From contig NC_081413.1 of NCBI RefSeq assembly GCF_030272615.1, positions 557,905,136 to 557,965,135 of the forward strand: a stretch of DNA of 60,000 bases, given 5' to 3'. The number at the start of each line of letters is the position of its first letter. Position 1 is the stretch's first letter. This document shows, piece by piece, positions 47,056 to 57,821 of this stretch. Both the position numbers and the translations under genes were made by a program. The stretch is from Cryptomeria japonica. Taxonomy: Eukaryota > Streptophyta > Pinopsida > Cupressales > Cupressaceae. The notes beneath the pieces were generated by a model. The model had not been told where the DNA came from. It searched no databases and saw nothing but the letters and a program-made list of their open reading frames with translations.

Positions 47056-47072
47056 TGGTATCAGAGTCTGGT
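47056..47072 (+). promoter_or_regulatory. Primer-binding site (initiator-Met type)
   Basis: TGGTATCAGAGTCTGG begins two bases after the LTR. The first eleven bases equal the standard plant copia primer site, which pairs with the initiator methionine tRNA 3' end. Confidence 0.85.
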
Positions 47073-47121
47073 CCTCTATTTTAAGCCTAACAGCTTGAGG
47101 AAGATCTTGACACAAGTAGAG

Positions 47122-48114
47122 ATGGAAAACTTGAGAAAGCAATTGGAAACAACTCTTTCAGACTATGATGCAGAAAAGGTGAAGAATATCAAACTTGAAG
47201 ATGATTTGAAGACTGCTTAGGATATTATTCAAGCACTTCAAGATAATTTTACTATTGCAAGGAACAAGAGGAGAGAACTTTGTGAAAAGATGCAGAATGA
47301 TGAAGATGAAAAGGAAACTCTTAATGATTTGGTAAATAAGCTAAGACAAGAAATCAGTACAACAAAGAATGAGATGTAAGATATGACTATGAGGTTTTGT
47401 AAAGAAATTGAAGACAGAAAGAAGAATGAAGAAGACTTGGTTAGAAGACTAAATGATGTTGGAAATGAAAAATCAAGACTCGGTCATGAAAATGATATGT
47501 TGAAGATAGATCCGATGCATACACAAAATGACAGAACTGAACTCATGAGACAAAAAGGAATCTTGGAGAATGAACTGACTGCTGCAAATCAACACAAGGA
47601 GAAATTCAAGAAAAGTTCAGAACTTGTTGACATGCTGAAGAATAAGAAACCTAATGGTGATACAAATGGCCTTGGCTTTGAAATTGGTGAAAGCTCTGGT
47701 ACCGCAAACAATCATGATCATAGAAAATCGGTAAGACAACCTAATGCTTACAAATTTAATGGGAAATGCTTTAATTGTAACAAGTATGGTCACAGAGAAA
47801 ATTAGTGTAGATCTAGAAATTATCAGAACACTAATACACCCATCAGTCAATGTTCTAAATGCAAAAAAGTTGGTCATAATTCAAAAAATTGCAGAATGAA
47901 TGTAAGATGTTATGTTTGTGGAAGATTTGGACACTTATCTAATTATTGCAGAACACATACCGGCATAGGATATGGGAAAGCTATTCAGAAAAACAATGTG
48001 ACTTGTTATGCTTGTAACAAGATTGGACATATTGTAAAAATTTGTAGAAGCAAGTCCCCATCAATAGATAACAAAGGTCCTAGTTTGAAAGGTAAAGAAA
48101 GGTTGAAGAGGTAA
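47122..48114 (+). pseudogene. Gag-like ORF with coiled coil and four CCHC zinc knuckles
   Basis: 330 codons from MENLRKQLETTLSDYDAEK. Residues about 1-190 form a long charged coiled coil (DEDEKETLNDLVNKLRQEIS, KKNEEDLVRRLND). A GLGFEIGESSG segment follows. Four knuckles come next, with spacing CX2CX4HX4C: CFNCNKYGHREN, CSKCKKVGHNSKNC, CYVCGRFGHLSNYC and CYACNKIGHIVKIC. Internal stops: TAG near 47,218, TAA near 47,377 and TAG at 47,803-47,805; the last lies inside knuckle 1. The UBN2 capsid domain of normal copia gag is absent. The knuckles would bind element RNA. The frame ends with TAA at 48,112-48,114, and could have run on to the TGA near 48,136 if this too was CAA. Confidence 0.85.
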
Positions 48115-48516
48115 AGCAAGAATTCTCAGAACAATTGATCAGAAAGTTAGATCAGAATGTTGATGGGAATACTCCTCCACCGAAAAAACAGAGTAACACT
48201 TCACTGGCAGGAGACTCTTCATCTAACTAAAGGAAAATCCTTGAGGGTTTAGCAACAAAATGAAAAACATGCTATTATTCCCTCGGTTGATGGTGAGAAG
48301 TTGAAATTATTTCTATACCGGCAGATGAGTTAAGTTGTGACATAATCGGTGAGCATTAAATGTGGTAGTTGGAGAGAATAAATTGCTCCTTTTTCATTCA
48401 CCAAGCATTCAAACCTTCGAGAGCATGAAAATTCTCGAGGGAAGGCATCCTTAGAGAAAAAGTGAAGCAATTCATCAAAGTATTCATCCTTAAGGAAGAT
48501 TGAGGTATTTATAATC
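48115..48516 (+). other. Spacer between the gag-like ORF and the unknown ORF
   Basis: About 400 bp with stops in all plus frames. It may act as a leader for the second ORF, which starts at an ATG (48,517) preceded by an in-frame stop. No splice or ribosome-entry signal can be asserted. Confidence 0.5.
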
Positions 48517-51500
48517 ATGGAATCCTCATCCACTCCTGAATTTATTGCAAACCCTACTGTTTTTGAGGTTGTTAAGCACCCTAGACCCGTATTCAAACTA
48601 GTTCTCGAAATAGCGAAGAAAGATGATAGCATAGGTGCATTTTCTCAAATTCCTAAGGGAGTTGTATATGTTGAAGACCCTAGGATATATATACATTGTC
48701 ATATAGAGGAATTAGGTGATGATGAGATCAAAAATATGTATACGACTATGATTTGTGACGAGTCTGGAAATACCAAGCTAGAACATAAGATAGTGAAAAC
48801 CCTAGGTTTTACTGAAATCCTTAGTGTCCCATATTTTCCCAAGGATATTATAAGGATTGTGCTAAGCAGGGTTCATGGTGAATTCTTTTGGTTGGATTCA
48901 ATTCATAAAATCACAAAGGAAGCCGTTAAGGCAGTAACAAGGTTACCTTCCACCGGTAGCAGACCTGACAAAACAAAGAAGGTCTCAAATGACACAGTGA
49001 TAAACCTAACCAGTGCAACATTCGACAAAAGGTCTCTAAGGGTAAATGATGTAAAGGACATAAATGTTAGATTCATTAGTATGGTCTTAGGTTACAAAGC
49101 TACACATGCAAATAGGTTGAACTTGGTTTCTAGCCTATGTATTAAAAGTGCTTATGACATGGTTAATGAAAATGCTAGAATAGATATATGTGAATGGCTC
49201 AAAGATGAATTGATACACAATCTAGGGAAGATTAAAGGAGATAAGAAAGGAACATTCAGATTTGGAAATTTACTTGTTTGTCTAATGTTGTACATAACTA
49301 AACAAGTACCTGGTATTGGTGCAAAAGATTTTGGCTTTGACATTCCAGTAGGAAAGCAACTATTGGATCTATTGAGCAATATGGGAGAAAACCGAGAGAA
49401 AAACTTAAATGAATATTTTCAAGCACTGAAGGCTTGAATGAAAACTAGAGTAAGACTGTCACAAGCTATTGTGGACAAATATCAAAAAGAAATTTATTTT
49501 GTAATTAAAAAGGATGAAATCTGGATGGAGGCAGTTGTCCCTAGAACTATGTGGGTAACTGAAATGGGCTATGAGATAGATGACAATATTATTGAAACTT
49601 ATGCAAAATCCCTCCTTGAAACACCAAAGGAACCCACTGAGGAAGTTTTTGGAAATGCTGAAACAATTGAGAGTGGAATTCAGTCTAGAAAAAGGGTTAA
49701 GAAGGTCAAAGAAACAATAAGAAAAGGAACCTGACAGGCAAAAGCAATTAAGGAAGATGTTTTGAAGCAAACTGGTATAAAGGAAAGTGAGTTGGAAGGA
49801 CTTCAACCGGAAACTCATCTTTCACCGGTTGGAACTTTCTCTGAGAGTGATATATCGGTGGTATTTAAAAGGGTAGAAAGGAAAATAAAACCCCCACCAG
49901 TACCCTCACCTGTACCCAAGAGAACCAGACAAAAACAACAGGCAGTTAGGCCTCCAGTAAAGAAAATGACTCCAAAGAAAAAGAAGGTAAAACAAGATAT
50001 TGCTCCACTAGATAAACTCTTGAGCGAAATAACTGAAGATGGAAAATTTAAAAACATCAGCAAAATATACAACACACTATCTATAGATGACAAGGAAAGC
50101 ATAGAGAATAGTGTAATTTTACACTTAGATATTTATAAGAAATTATTGATGGATATTATTGATGAAATACCAAATGATCTATATAGGAGATTAGAAGCTA
50201 GAAGGTTAGCCATCATTGAGCTGGAAAAGAAAATCAAGTTTGAGAAATTACTTGCAGTACATCCAATCAACTCAATTGATGAAATAGATAAAATTATCAG
50301 TGAAGCAAACCGAACAGTATTCTACACTGCTCACCGGTATGTAGCACTGATGGCAGGAAGAATAAAAGAAGTCTTTGAGGAAACACCAGATGCATGGGAT
50401 ACATTCTTTGTGGAAAAAGAAAAATAGGAAGAATTACTTAGACCAAAGACTATTAAAATATATCAAAAGGATAGGGATAAGGGGAAAGGTAAGGTAGGTG
50501 GTCCTCCAAGCCTTAAAATAATTGATAATGTACCCCCACCTCCTTTAGATACTCCATCGGTAGATACTACTAACAGTCAACTGACTACTGAAAGTATGGA
50601 GACTCCATTAGAGGATACAAATTCTGAGTCTGAAGTTTTGTGCACTGTGAATATTGATACTCAAGAAGTAAATATTGTGGTTGACTAAGAAACCACTGAG
50701 GACAAGAAGATAGATGTGACTACTGTGTCACCAGCTATAGAGGTTGAGATAAGCATAGAAAAAACTACACATATAGAGCAACCGACAGAGGATACCACTG
50801 AGAAACTGGTAGATACAACTAGAAAAACATCAGAAGAACCAACAAAGGATAGTATTGAGACACAAATAGAGAAACCAGAATAGGTACATGTTGAAACACA
50901 AGTTCAGATAGAAATAATGCCACTGGCCAAAACTGAAAAGCCTAAACCTTTGTTTGTAGAAATGTAAACATAGACTGACCTACCAGAGGTCAAATCAAGT
51001 AAGGTGATTACTACAACTGGTAGCATGGCTATTGTGAAAATAGTTGAACAAACATTTGGTACTTCTATGGCAGAATTCAAACCTATGAATGTAATAGAAG
51101 TTTTATTGGATTCAATAAAGAAGATTATAGAATGTAATGCACAAGCCTATAAGACTATTGATGACACCATTCCTATTCTTAAATTGATAGCACCAAAGTG
51201 CATTGTGGATAACAAGGATTCTTTAGGACAACTAGACACATTGTCTAAGTTCATCACCGGCAACATTCTGATGGTTGATCAAATAAATGAGGATACATTC
51301 AAGGAAAGAATGATTAAAGAAAAAGAGAAATTCTTTGAGGAAATTGTGAAGAAGAATAACGATAAAATGGACACCCTATTACCAAAACTTGGAGAGATAA
51401 TTTTTTACTTCAAGAAACTATATAGAGATTCTTGTAAAACAAATATTTTAACAGAAGATCTAGACAAGAAAATCAGCAAAGCACAAGATAAGATTAACAA

Positions 51501-51915
51501 TATTGTTGAAAATCCGATAGGTACATCGGATTCATTTTTGGAGATAGAGAAGAAGATTGCATAGCAAGAAGAGAAAATCAAGCACTTAGAGAAGGACAAA
51601 GAAAGAATAAAGGATAAAGCAAAGGACTTGAAATGTAGAGTTGGTCCCAAACTAGATTACCTCATTTCTTTAAGAAAAGAAATATATGAGGCTCTGGTTC
51701 CCAGACTGAAGACACCGGAAGAGAAAATACACATACTTACCGGTACAGTGCAGAGAACTCAAGAGGTAATAAAAGACAACAAAACATTTAGTAATGGTTT
51801 AAATTTGGTTTTGACATATATTTTTCAGATTGTAACCCACCAGTTACAAGAATCCAGGCAGGACTCCATTGATAGTGAATGGCAACCTTTGTCATTGATG
51901 TCAAAGGGGGAGTAG
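48517..51915 (+). pseudogene. 1,132-codon unknown ORF of the non-autonomous LTR element
   Basis: One frame from MESSSTPEFIANPTVFEVV to a TAG just before the 3' spacer, with eight internal stops (2 TGA, 4 TAG, 2 TAA) and no frameshift. All stops are one C-to-T change from CGA, CAG or CAA. Residues 1-306 look globular (GVVYVEDPRIYIHCHIEELG, FWLDSIHKITKEAVKAVTRL, FRFGNLLVCLMLYITKQVPG). Residues about 450-500 are basic and Pro-rich (PVPKRTRQKQQ, KKMTPKKKKVKQD), a possible nuclear or RNA-binding signal. Residues about 640-830 are Thr/Glu/Pro-rich low complexity. Residues 1,017-1,060 are coiled coil (EEKIKHLEKDKERIKDKAK). No pol domain. The first 300 residues recall uncharacterised plant transposon proteins, but I cannot name a family. 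Confidence 0.75.
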
Positions 51916-52060
51916 CTAAAATGAGAAAAATAAATCCAAAAGTAGAGATTATCTACTTAGGGGGAGCATACATTTTTGGCATACGGTTTTGATAACACAT
52001 TTTTGGATACATTCTTGAATTTTTCTCATGAGTGTTTCCATCAATGCCAAAGGGGAAGAT
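51916..52060 (+). other. 3' spacer with polypurine tracts
   Basis: Purine tracts AAAGGGGGAG (51,903-51,912, overlapping the ORF end), TTAGGGGGAGC (about 51,958) and AAAGGGGAAGAT at 52,049-52,060. The last directly abuts the 3' LTR and is the best polypurine tract. Multiple G-rich tracts before the LTR are common in plant copia elements. Confidence 0.75.
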
Positions 52061-52833
52061 TGTTGGCAAATGCACACTCCAATGAGGAAATGTAGGTGAT
52101 TGAAGGTATTGTCATTGATGGCAACCTTGCAATCATGTGATACTGGCAGGCTGACACAAGCACTGACACCGATAGACTCTACACCGAAAAGAAGAACACC
52201 AACACCCTGGCCAACAATAATTTTGTATTAATATATTTTGTAATTAATTGTAAAATCTTTGTAAGCCGACATGGTAGATTGTAACATGACTCATATATGT
52301 ATGAGATCATTGTAGATCATTTTGAAGTAGATGTATGATGTGAAATATGAATAGAAGGTAGTAGATGTAATATGCAAATTATTGGATAAGGGTTTATGTA
52401 TGTAGCAGAGCTTAAACCGGTACTAAATCTGGCATAGCAGATGCTAATATGAAGCAGTACAAGACATTGGATTAGTATAATCCATTTTTGTAAGTCAGTG
52501 TGACTTCCTTTGTAATTGAGCAGTGAGATCTAGGCACTTGGCCTTCCTGCATGTGCAGGCCCCTATTGTAGCAGTAATATTCCCTTATTGGCCAGTAAGT
52601 GAATATTGTGGGTCACAAATCCCACCGAGGTTTTTCCCACACTAGGTTTCCTCGTTAAAATATTGTGTTATGGTGTTTTTTTCATGTTGTGGTTGTTATT
52701 CTTATTTACTACATTATTTATGCTTTACTAGTACACAGTTTTAATATATTTTTCATGTTATAAGTTAAGAAAATCTTATTACCAGTCAGATACTGATTCA
52801 CCCCCCCTCTTAGTATCTTTGGGAATCCTAACA
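52061..52833 (+). repeat. 3' LTR of the non-autonomous element
   Basis: 773 bp, TGTTGGCAAATGCACACTCC..GGGAATCCTAACA. It aligns to the 5' LTR with scattered substitutions and one indel of about 34 bp (block near 52,340-52,378). Perfect TG..CA ends. Confidence 0.95.
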
Positions 52834-53646
52834 GAGGCTACCAAATGGGAAAATTATCCACTAATGGGGTCTCAAGGATGGAAATTACTAATCTGCTTTC
52901 AAATTTTAAGAAAGATATCATAAATGATATGGCCACTCAGTTGGATACCCTGAAAGCAAGAAAGAAACACGAGGAGGCAGAAGCAATGTTGGCAAAATAC
53001 TGCCCTCATTATGGGCAAAAGAAGAAGGATTGCAAAGATAAAATGGTGTCCAACATTGATAGCAAGAAAATTCTACCTGAATTCAGGATGATTGAGGGAA
53101 ATGAAGAACAAGTCTTCTATGTGGCACAAAGAAGAATATGGGCTCCAAGACAAGGTATGCCACCTGGTCCATTTTCTTTTAGTGGACCTTATATGAATTC
53201 TAATGCATCTAATAACCAATGCAATACCAATATCCATCCAATTTTGGGGGGTATCCACTACAGCCTTGGAATAACCCTTAAAAAAATTGGCCTAATTACA
53301 AAAATGCTCCACCTCAATAGAAACCTACTCAAGGGAATTGGTAGCAACCCCAAGGAAATTGGCAACAAACACCCTGGTGGAGAGGTGGACAACAATGGCC
53401 AAACCAGACAACTGGTTACATGAATCCACCTCCACAGCCTTAGCAACAAGATAGCATGCCCCCTCCTCATCCTAATAGTACACCTAGACCTACTCATTTG
53501 CTAGCTCAACCCACGCCTAATCCAAATAAAAAACCACAATAGTAATGAGTCAATTCTGCTGATCCAAATTTATATCCTTCATATGCTATGAGTCTAAGTG
53601 ATATTCACCTACATTCAGGAAGTACCCTACCTACTCCTTCCATTTT
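52834..53646 (+). pseudogene. Gypsy gag, part 2 (nucleocapsid-like tail)
   Basis: It continues the gag broken at 46,314. The frame from 52,845 has LLSNFKKDIINDMATQLDTL, a degenerate zinc-binding segment YCPHYGQKKKDCKDK, and EQVFYVAQRRIWAPRQGMPP. After a frameshift near 53,260 it becomes a Pro/Gln/Trp/Asn-rich tail (GNWQQTPWWRGGQQWPNQTT) with stops, reaching ADPNLYPSYAMSLSDIHLH. It ends at 53,646 at the border of the minus-strand copia LTR. Protease and later parts of this gypsy element are not in the window. Confidence 0.75.
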
Positions 53647-55138
53647 TAGTTAAGATGAGAGGGGGGGTGAATCATAAAATCTTCACTATACAATATAGTC
53701 ACCAGATTCAACCTTGGTAGCGTTTACTAATATGCAACTATGACTATAAATCATTCAATACTCATAAACAGATACACTTAGAACATCATAACACATTTAA
53801 CACCAGATTTAATGTGGAAACCCAAATAGGGAAAAACCACTATGGGATTTCGGACCCACTAAGAAATATACCCTTCTAGAGTATGCTTGGTTAAAAGCTA
53901 ATCCAGTTACAAGTTACAAAAATACATTGCTAGATGTGACCTAGTTAAGGGATTTCCCTTAGACTTGTTAGAGTCTTGCACTTTGTTAGAAGTGACCTTG
54001 TCAAAGGATTTCAAACACTCATTTAGAATGTTACCTTGCTAGAGGGTTTACAAATAAGACTGTTAAGTCCACTCGGTTAAGAGATTTCCTGTCACTTACA
54101 TAATAAATAACAGTAATAAAATATATCTGCAACTTTACATCTAAAATGCTAAAGCAGATTCTATATGCTCAAAACAATCTTGTCATAAGACTTATCTTGC
54201 TTCTTGTCAGGCTTCTCCATTTGTTCTTCAATCTTTAGTGCTCGGTGATCACTACTGTCATGTCACTTTTCTTCTATTTTGCTTGCATGCATTGTTCATC
54301 AACAATTTCTTATTTATGAACAATACCTAACCACTTAATCTCCTTGATCACATTTCCCATGATCAATCTTAGCCATCGGATCGTAAAACGTGACTAGGTT
54401 CATTATATCCTTCGATTTGAAAATGTTTTACCTTACCTTGGAACTTGTGCTAGGTTATGGCCATTCAATCTGTATTGTAGATCTTATCTCTTGTATTTTT
54501 TATGTTGTAGATCCTCAACAAACTTCTTGCATGACATACCAATCATTTGATCAACTCCAGCGCATTGGTATTCTATATTTAATAATGTATTTATCCATCC
54601 AATGCATTTTGTTATTACTTGGTTGTTACTCAGTAAATACTGAACTTCACTCGGTAGATATTCTGCCTTCTTTAACCGATAGTGATAACCTTAGGGTTTG
54701 TCGACTAGCATCTTGCTCGGTAACATAGAACAATATCAAGCCTTAACTAATTCTAGAGCTTGAAATCTTTTATCCTTTTTGTTCAGTCTTTGAATACTCA
54801 CATATAGGATATCAAAACAATCAAAACAACATTATCTCATCACTGTCTAACTCAGTAATAGTTACCCATTGAATAACTTATTAGTCCCCTTTTATTTTCA
54901 CATTCATTCTATGTCTCTTACTGACATCTTTATACTTATCAAAGCATACTCATTAAGATATGGCAACATCATACTGAATCAGAAAATCAATTGCTTGACG
55001 TCAATGACAAAATAATATTATTAAGATAGTAATCATCCTTTCCCAATTATATCAACATTCTCCAACAACCTTCTCAATATCCTCATACCAACAAACTTAT
55101 TGAGATGCTAACAATCTCCTTTTGTTAAAATGCTAACA
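53647..55138 (-). repeat. 3' LTR of the copia element
   Basis: About 1,492 bp. The minus strand starts TGTTAGCATTTTAAC directly after the polypurine tract and ends TCATCTTAACTA, the expected CA being changed. The left border is inferred from where the gypsy gag frame stops. The plus-strand frame 54,390-54,728 inside it is not a gene. Confidence 0.7.
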
Positions 55139-55160
55139 ATCTCCCCCTTTGGCATTGATG
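55139..55160 (-). other. Polypurine tract of the copia element
   Basis: On the minus strand GCCAAAGGGGGAGATTG leads straight into the LTR start, the classic plant copia arrangement. A second G-rich tract is at about 55,313-55,325. Confidence 0.85.
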
Positions 55161-55531
55161 CCAAAACCAACTTTAATGGCAATACCAACATGATTTATTT
55201 CAATTGATTTGGATTTGGATTGCTGTATAAACTTCTCTGAAATTTTTTGGAATTCTCCCCTTGTCATTAGTCTTCTCCCAGCTTCTTCTGTTAGTTTCTT
55301 ATAAATTAGTCTTCTCCCCCTTTGACAACAATGCCAAAAAGAAAAACTATTTCATGATTTCTTCCTTTGTGAAGTAATTTCCTTGCAATCTCATTCACGA
55401 TCAGAGCATCTTTTTCTTCAATCACTTTTTCTTGTACAACTTTAGGCAACCTCCTAAAGTGTGTAAAGAAGCATCAACTCATAAATAGTTATCCTTTAGA
55501 TTCATAGAATTGATGCTTTCACCAAACTCTG

Positions 55532-57821
55532 TTAGTGAGTACTAGATAGGGGTAGGACCCCTAACTGAATTCTGAGATACTCAAAAGTGTCCCTTGGCAA
55601 TGGCTTTGTGAAAATATCTGCTATTTGTTCCTTTGAACTGATATATTCCAGCACAACTTTCTTCTCTTGAACTTCTTCTTTGAGATAATGATACTTTATA
55701 GAGATATGCTTTGTCTTAGAGTGCATTACCAGATTCTTTGAAATGTTAATAGCACTAGTATTATCACAGAATATAGTTACTGGATCAATAACTTTCTCAT
55801 TCATACCTTCCAATAGTTGTTTGATCCATGCTATATTGGTACAATTCAATGCTATAGTGACATATTCAGCTTCAATTGTTGACTGTTAAATGCATCCTTG
55901 TTTCTTGCTAAGCCAACTTACTATTCTATCTCCCAAAAAGAATGCTCCACCACTTGTGCTTTTCCTGTCATCAATGTTTCCTGTCCAATCAGCATCAGTA
56001 TAGACTTTTAAGTCAAAAACATTTCTCTTTTGATACACTAAGCCATAATCTTCAGTGCCTCTCAAGTATCTGAAAATTCTCTTGATTGTTGTCAAATGAG
56101 TTTCTTTGGGATTTGCAGAAAATCTTGCAACTATACCTACTGCATGTGCTATATCTGGCCTACTGTGAACCACATATTGCAGCTTTCCAATCATAGATTG
56201 GTAAAGTGTCTCATCAACAGATGCAGATTCATCACTCTTTGATAGTTTACAATTGGTAGTCATAGGAGTGCTTACAGGTTTAGAATCTTCCATTCCAAAT
56301 TTCTTCAATATTTCCTTTATATACTTGGATTGAGTAATGAAAATCTCATCTTTCATTTGTAGTATCTATAAACCTATAAAATACTTTATTTCACCGATTA
56401 ATGACATCTCAATTTCTTTGCACATTTCATTTCCAAAGTTCTTGCATAAGGAGTCATTACCACAAAAAATAATATCATCAACAAATATGGCTGAGAGTAG
56501 TATACCATTGTTTTCATCATTTTTCATATACATGTTGTTATTTTCACTTGTCCTTATAAATCCAATCTTGATCATATAAGAGTGCAGTCTTTAATACCAT
56601 GCTCTAGGTGCTTGCTTTAAACCATATAATGCTTTGTTCAACTTACATACCTGATCTTTATTCTTGTCTTCAATAAATCCTTCAGGCTGTTCAATATAAA
56701 CTTCTTCTAGTATACCATTCAAAAATGCAGATTTAACATCCACTTGATATACCTTGAAATTTTTGTAAGAAGCATATGCCAACAATGTTCTCACTCCTTC
56801 AAGTCTTGCCATAGGTGCAAAAGTCTCACCATAATCAATTCCTTCTTCTTGAGCATATCCTTTGCAAACTAGTCTTGCTTTATTCTGAATGACCTCTCCT
56901 TTTTCATTTAGCTTGTTTCTGAAAATCCACTTTGTTCCGATTACATTTTTCTCTTTTGGTCTTGGGACCAATTTCCATGTTTCATTCTTCTTGATTTGTT
57001 CAATTTCTTCTGTCATAGCATTTATCCAATCTTCATTACTAAATGCCTCTTTTACTATCCCCGGTTCAAATTCAGATATCAGACATGTGTTTTGTCTTAG
57101 TTTGTTCCTTGTCATCACTAGATCATCCTTATCTCCTATAATCTGACTTGATGCATGAATTCTTTTGACATACTTGGCTAATATGGGCTTGGTATTCTCT
57201 GTTTGATCTTCTTCATCACTCGGTAACTGAGTATTTTCTTCACTTTCTTCATCAACTTTATTAGTTGAACATAAACAAATTCTTCATAATTTTCTGGTTC
57301 TTTGAAATTTCCTTCATCATTTCTTTCTGCAAATTCATCAATTTTCACATTTGCACTTTCTACTATTTTGTTAGATGATTTGATCAGACATTTAAATGCT
57401 TTACTTCTAGAAGAATAACCAAGAAATGTTCCTTCCTCGCTTTTCTAATCAAACTTTCCATTTCTATAATCTTTGTGAACATAACATCTACTTCCAAATA
57501 TTTTAAAATAACTTACATTAGGTTACTTATCATACCAGATTTCATATGGTGTCTTCAAAGTTCCTTTCTTCAGTTGTACTCAGTTCAGGGTGTAAACTGC
57601 AATGTTGATTGCTTCTCTCCACAATGTTTGAGGTACCCTCTTTTCTATCATTAGGGTTCTGGCACAATCTACAATTGATCTGTTTCTTCTTTCAGCTATC
57701 CCATTTTGCTGAGGTGTTCTCGGTGCAGACACTTGTCTCTTTATACCATGATCATTGCAAAATAGGTTAAATTCATCAGAAATGAATTCTCCTCCTCTAT
57801 CATATCTTAGACATTTCAACT
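55532..57821 (-). pseudogene. Copia pol: integrase, reverse transcriptase, RNase H
   Basis: The integrase C-terminal half (57,580-57,821) has KCLRYDRGGEFISDEF and RTPQQNGIAERRNRSI with its catalytic Glu. A tail with YFKIFGSRCYVHKDYR follows, with some stops. RT (57,118-56,366): KWIFRNKLNEKGEVIQNKAR, QVDVKSAFLNGILEEVYIEQ, ALYGLKQAPRAWY, and the catalytic FVDD in AIFVDDIIFCGND. RNase H (to 55,532): YTDADWTGNIDDRKSTSGG, STIEAEYVTIA, FCDNTSAINISKN and KEQIADIFTKPLP. From RT to the end there are only three nonsense codons (56,591, 56,366 and 55,886) and no frameshift, so it decayed recently. The end at 55,532 is the natural terminus. Confidence 0.95.

Larger units (their letters stand above)
46315..52833 (+). 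mobile_element. Complete non-autonomous LTR element (LARD-like) with unknown ORF
   Basis: 6,519 bp: 5' LTR, primer site, gag-like ORF with four zinc knuckles, a 1,132-codon unknown ORF, polypurine tract, 3' LTR. The flanks are GAGGT (46,310-46,314) and GAGGC (52,834-52,838), a 5-bp duplication with one change, and the disrupted gypsy gag resumes on the other side. No protease, integrase, RT or RNase H is present. The primer site, the LTR-end words and the gag C-terminal layout are copia-like, so I infer descent from a copia element whose pol was replaced or lost and which depends on copia enzymes in trans. Confidence 0.9.
53647..57821 (-). mobile_element. Ty1/copia element, 3' part, nested in gypsy gag
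   Basis: Minus-strand order from the right: integrase, RT, RNase H, polypurine tract, 3' LTR. The 5' part is cut at about 57,821 by the gypsy LTR and must lie beyond the window. Its LTR end shares TGATTCACCCCCCCTCTCA with the non-autonomous element and the solo LTR. It is the most intact enzyme source in the window, although it carries stops. Confidence 0.85.
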
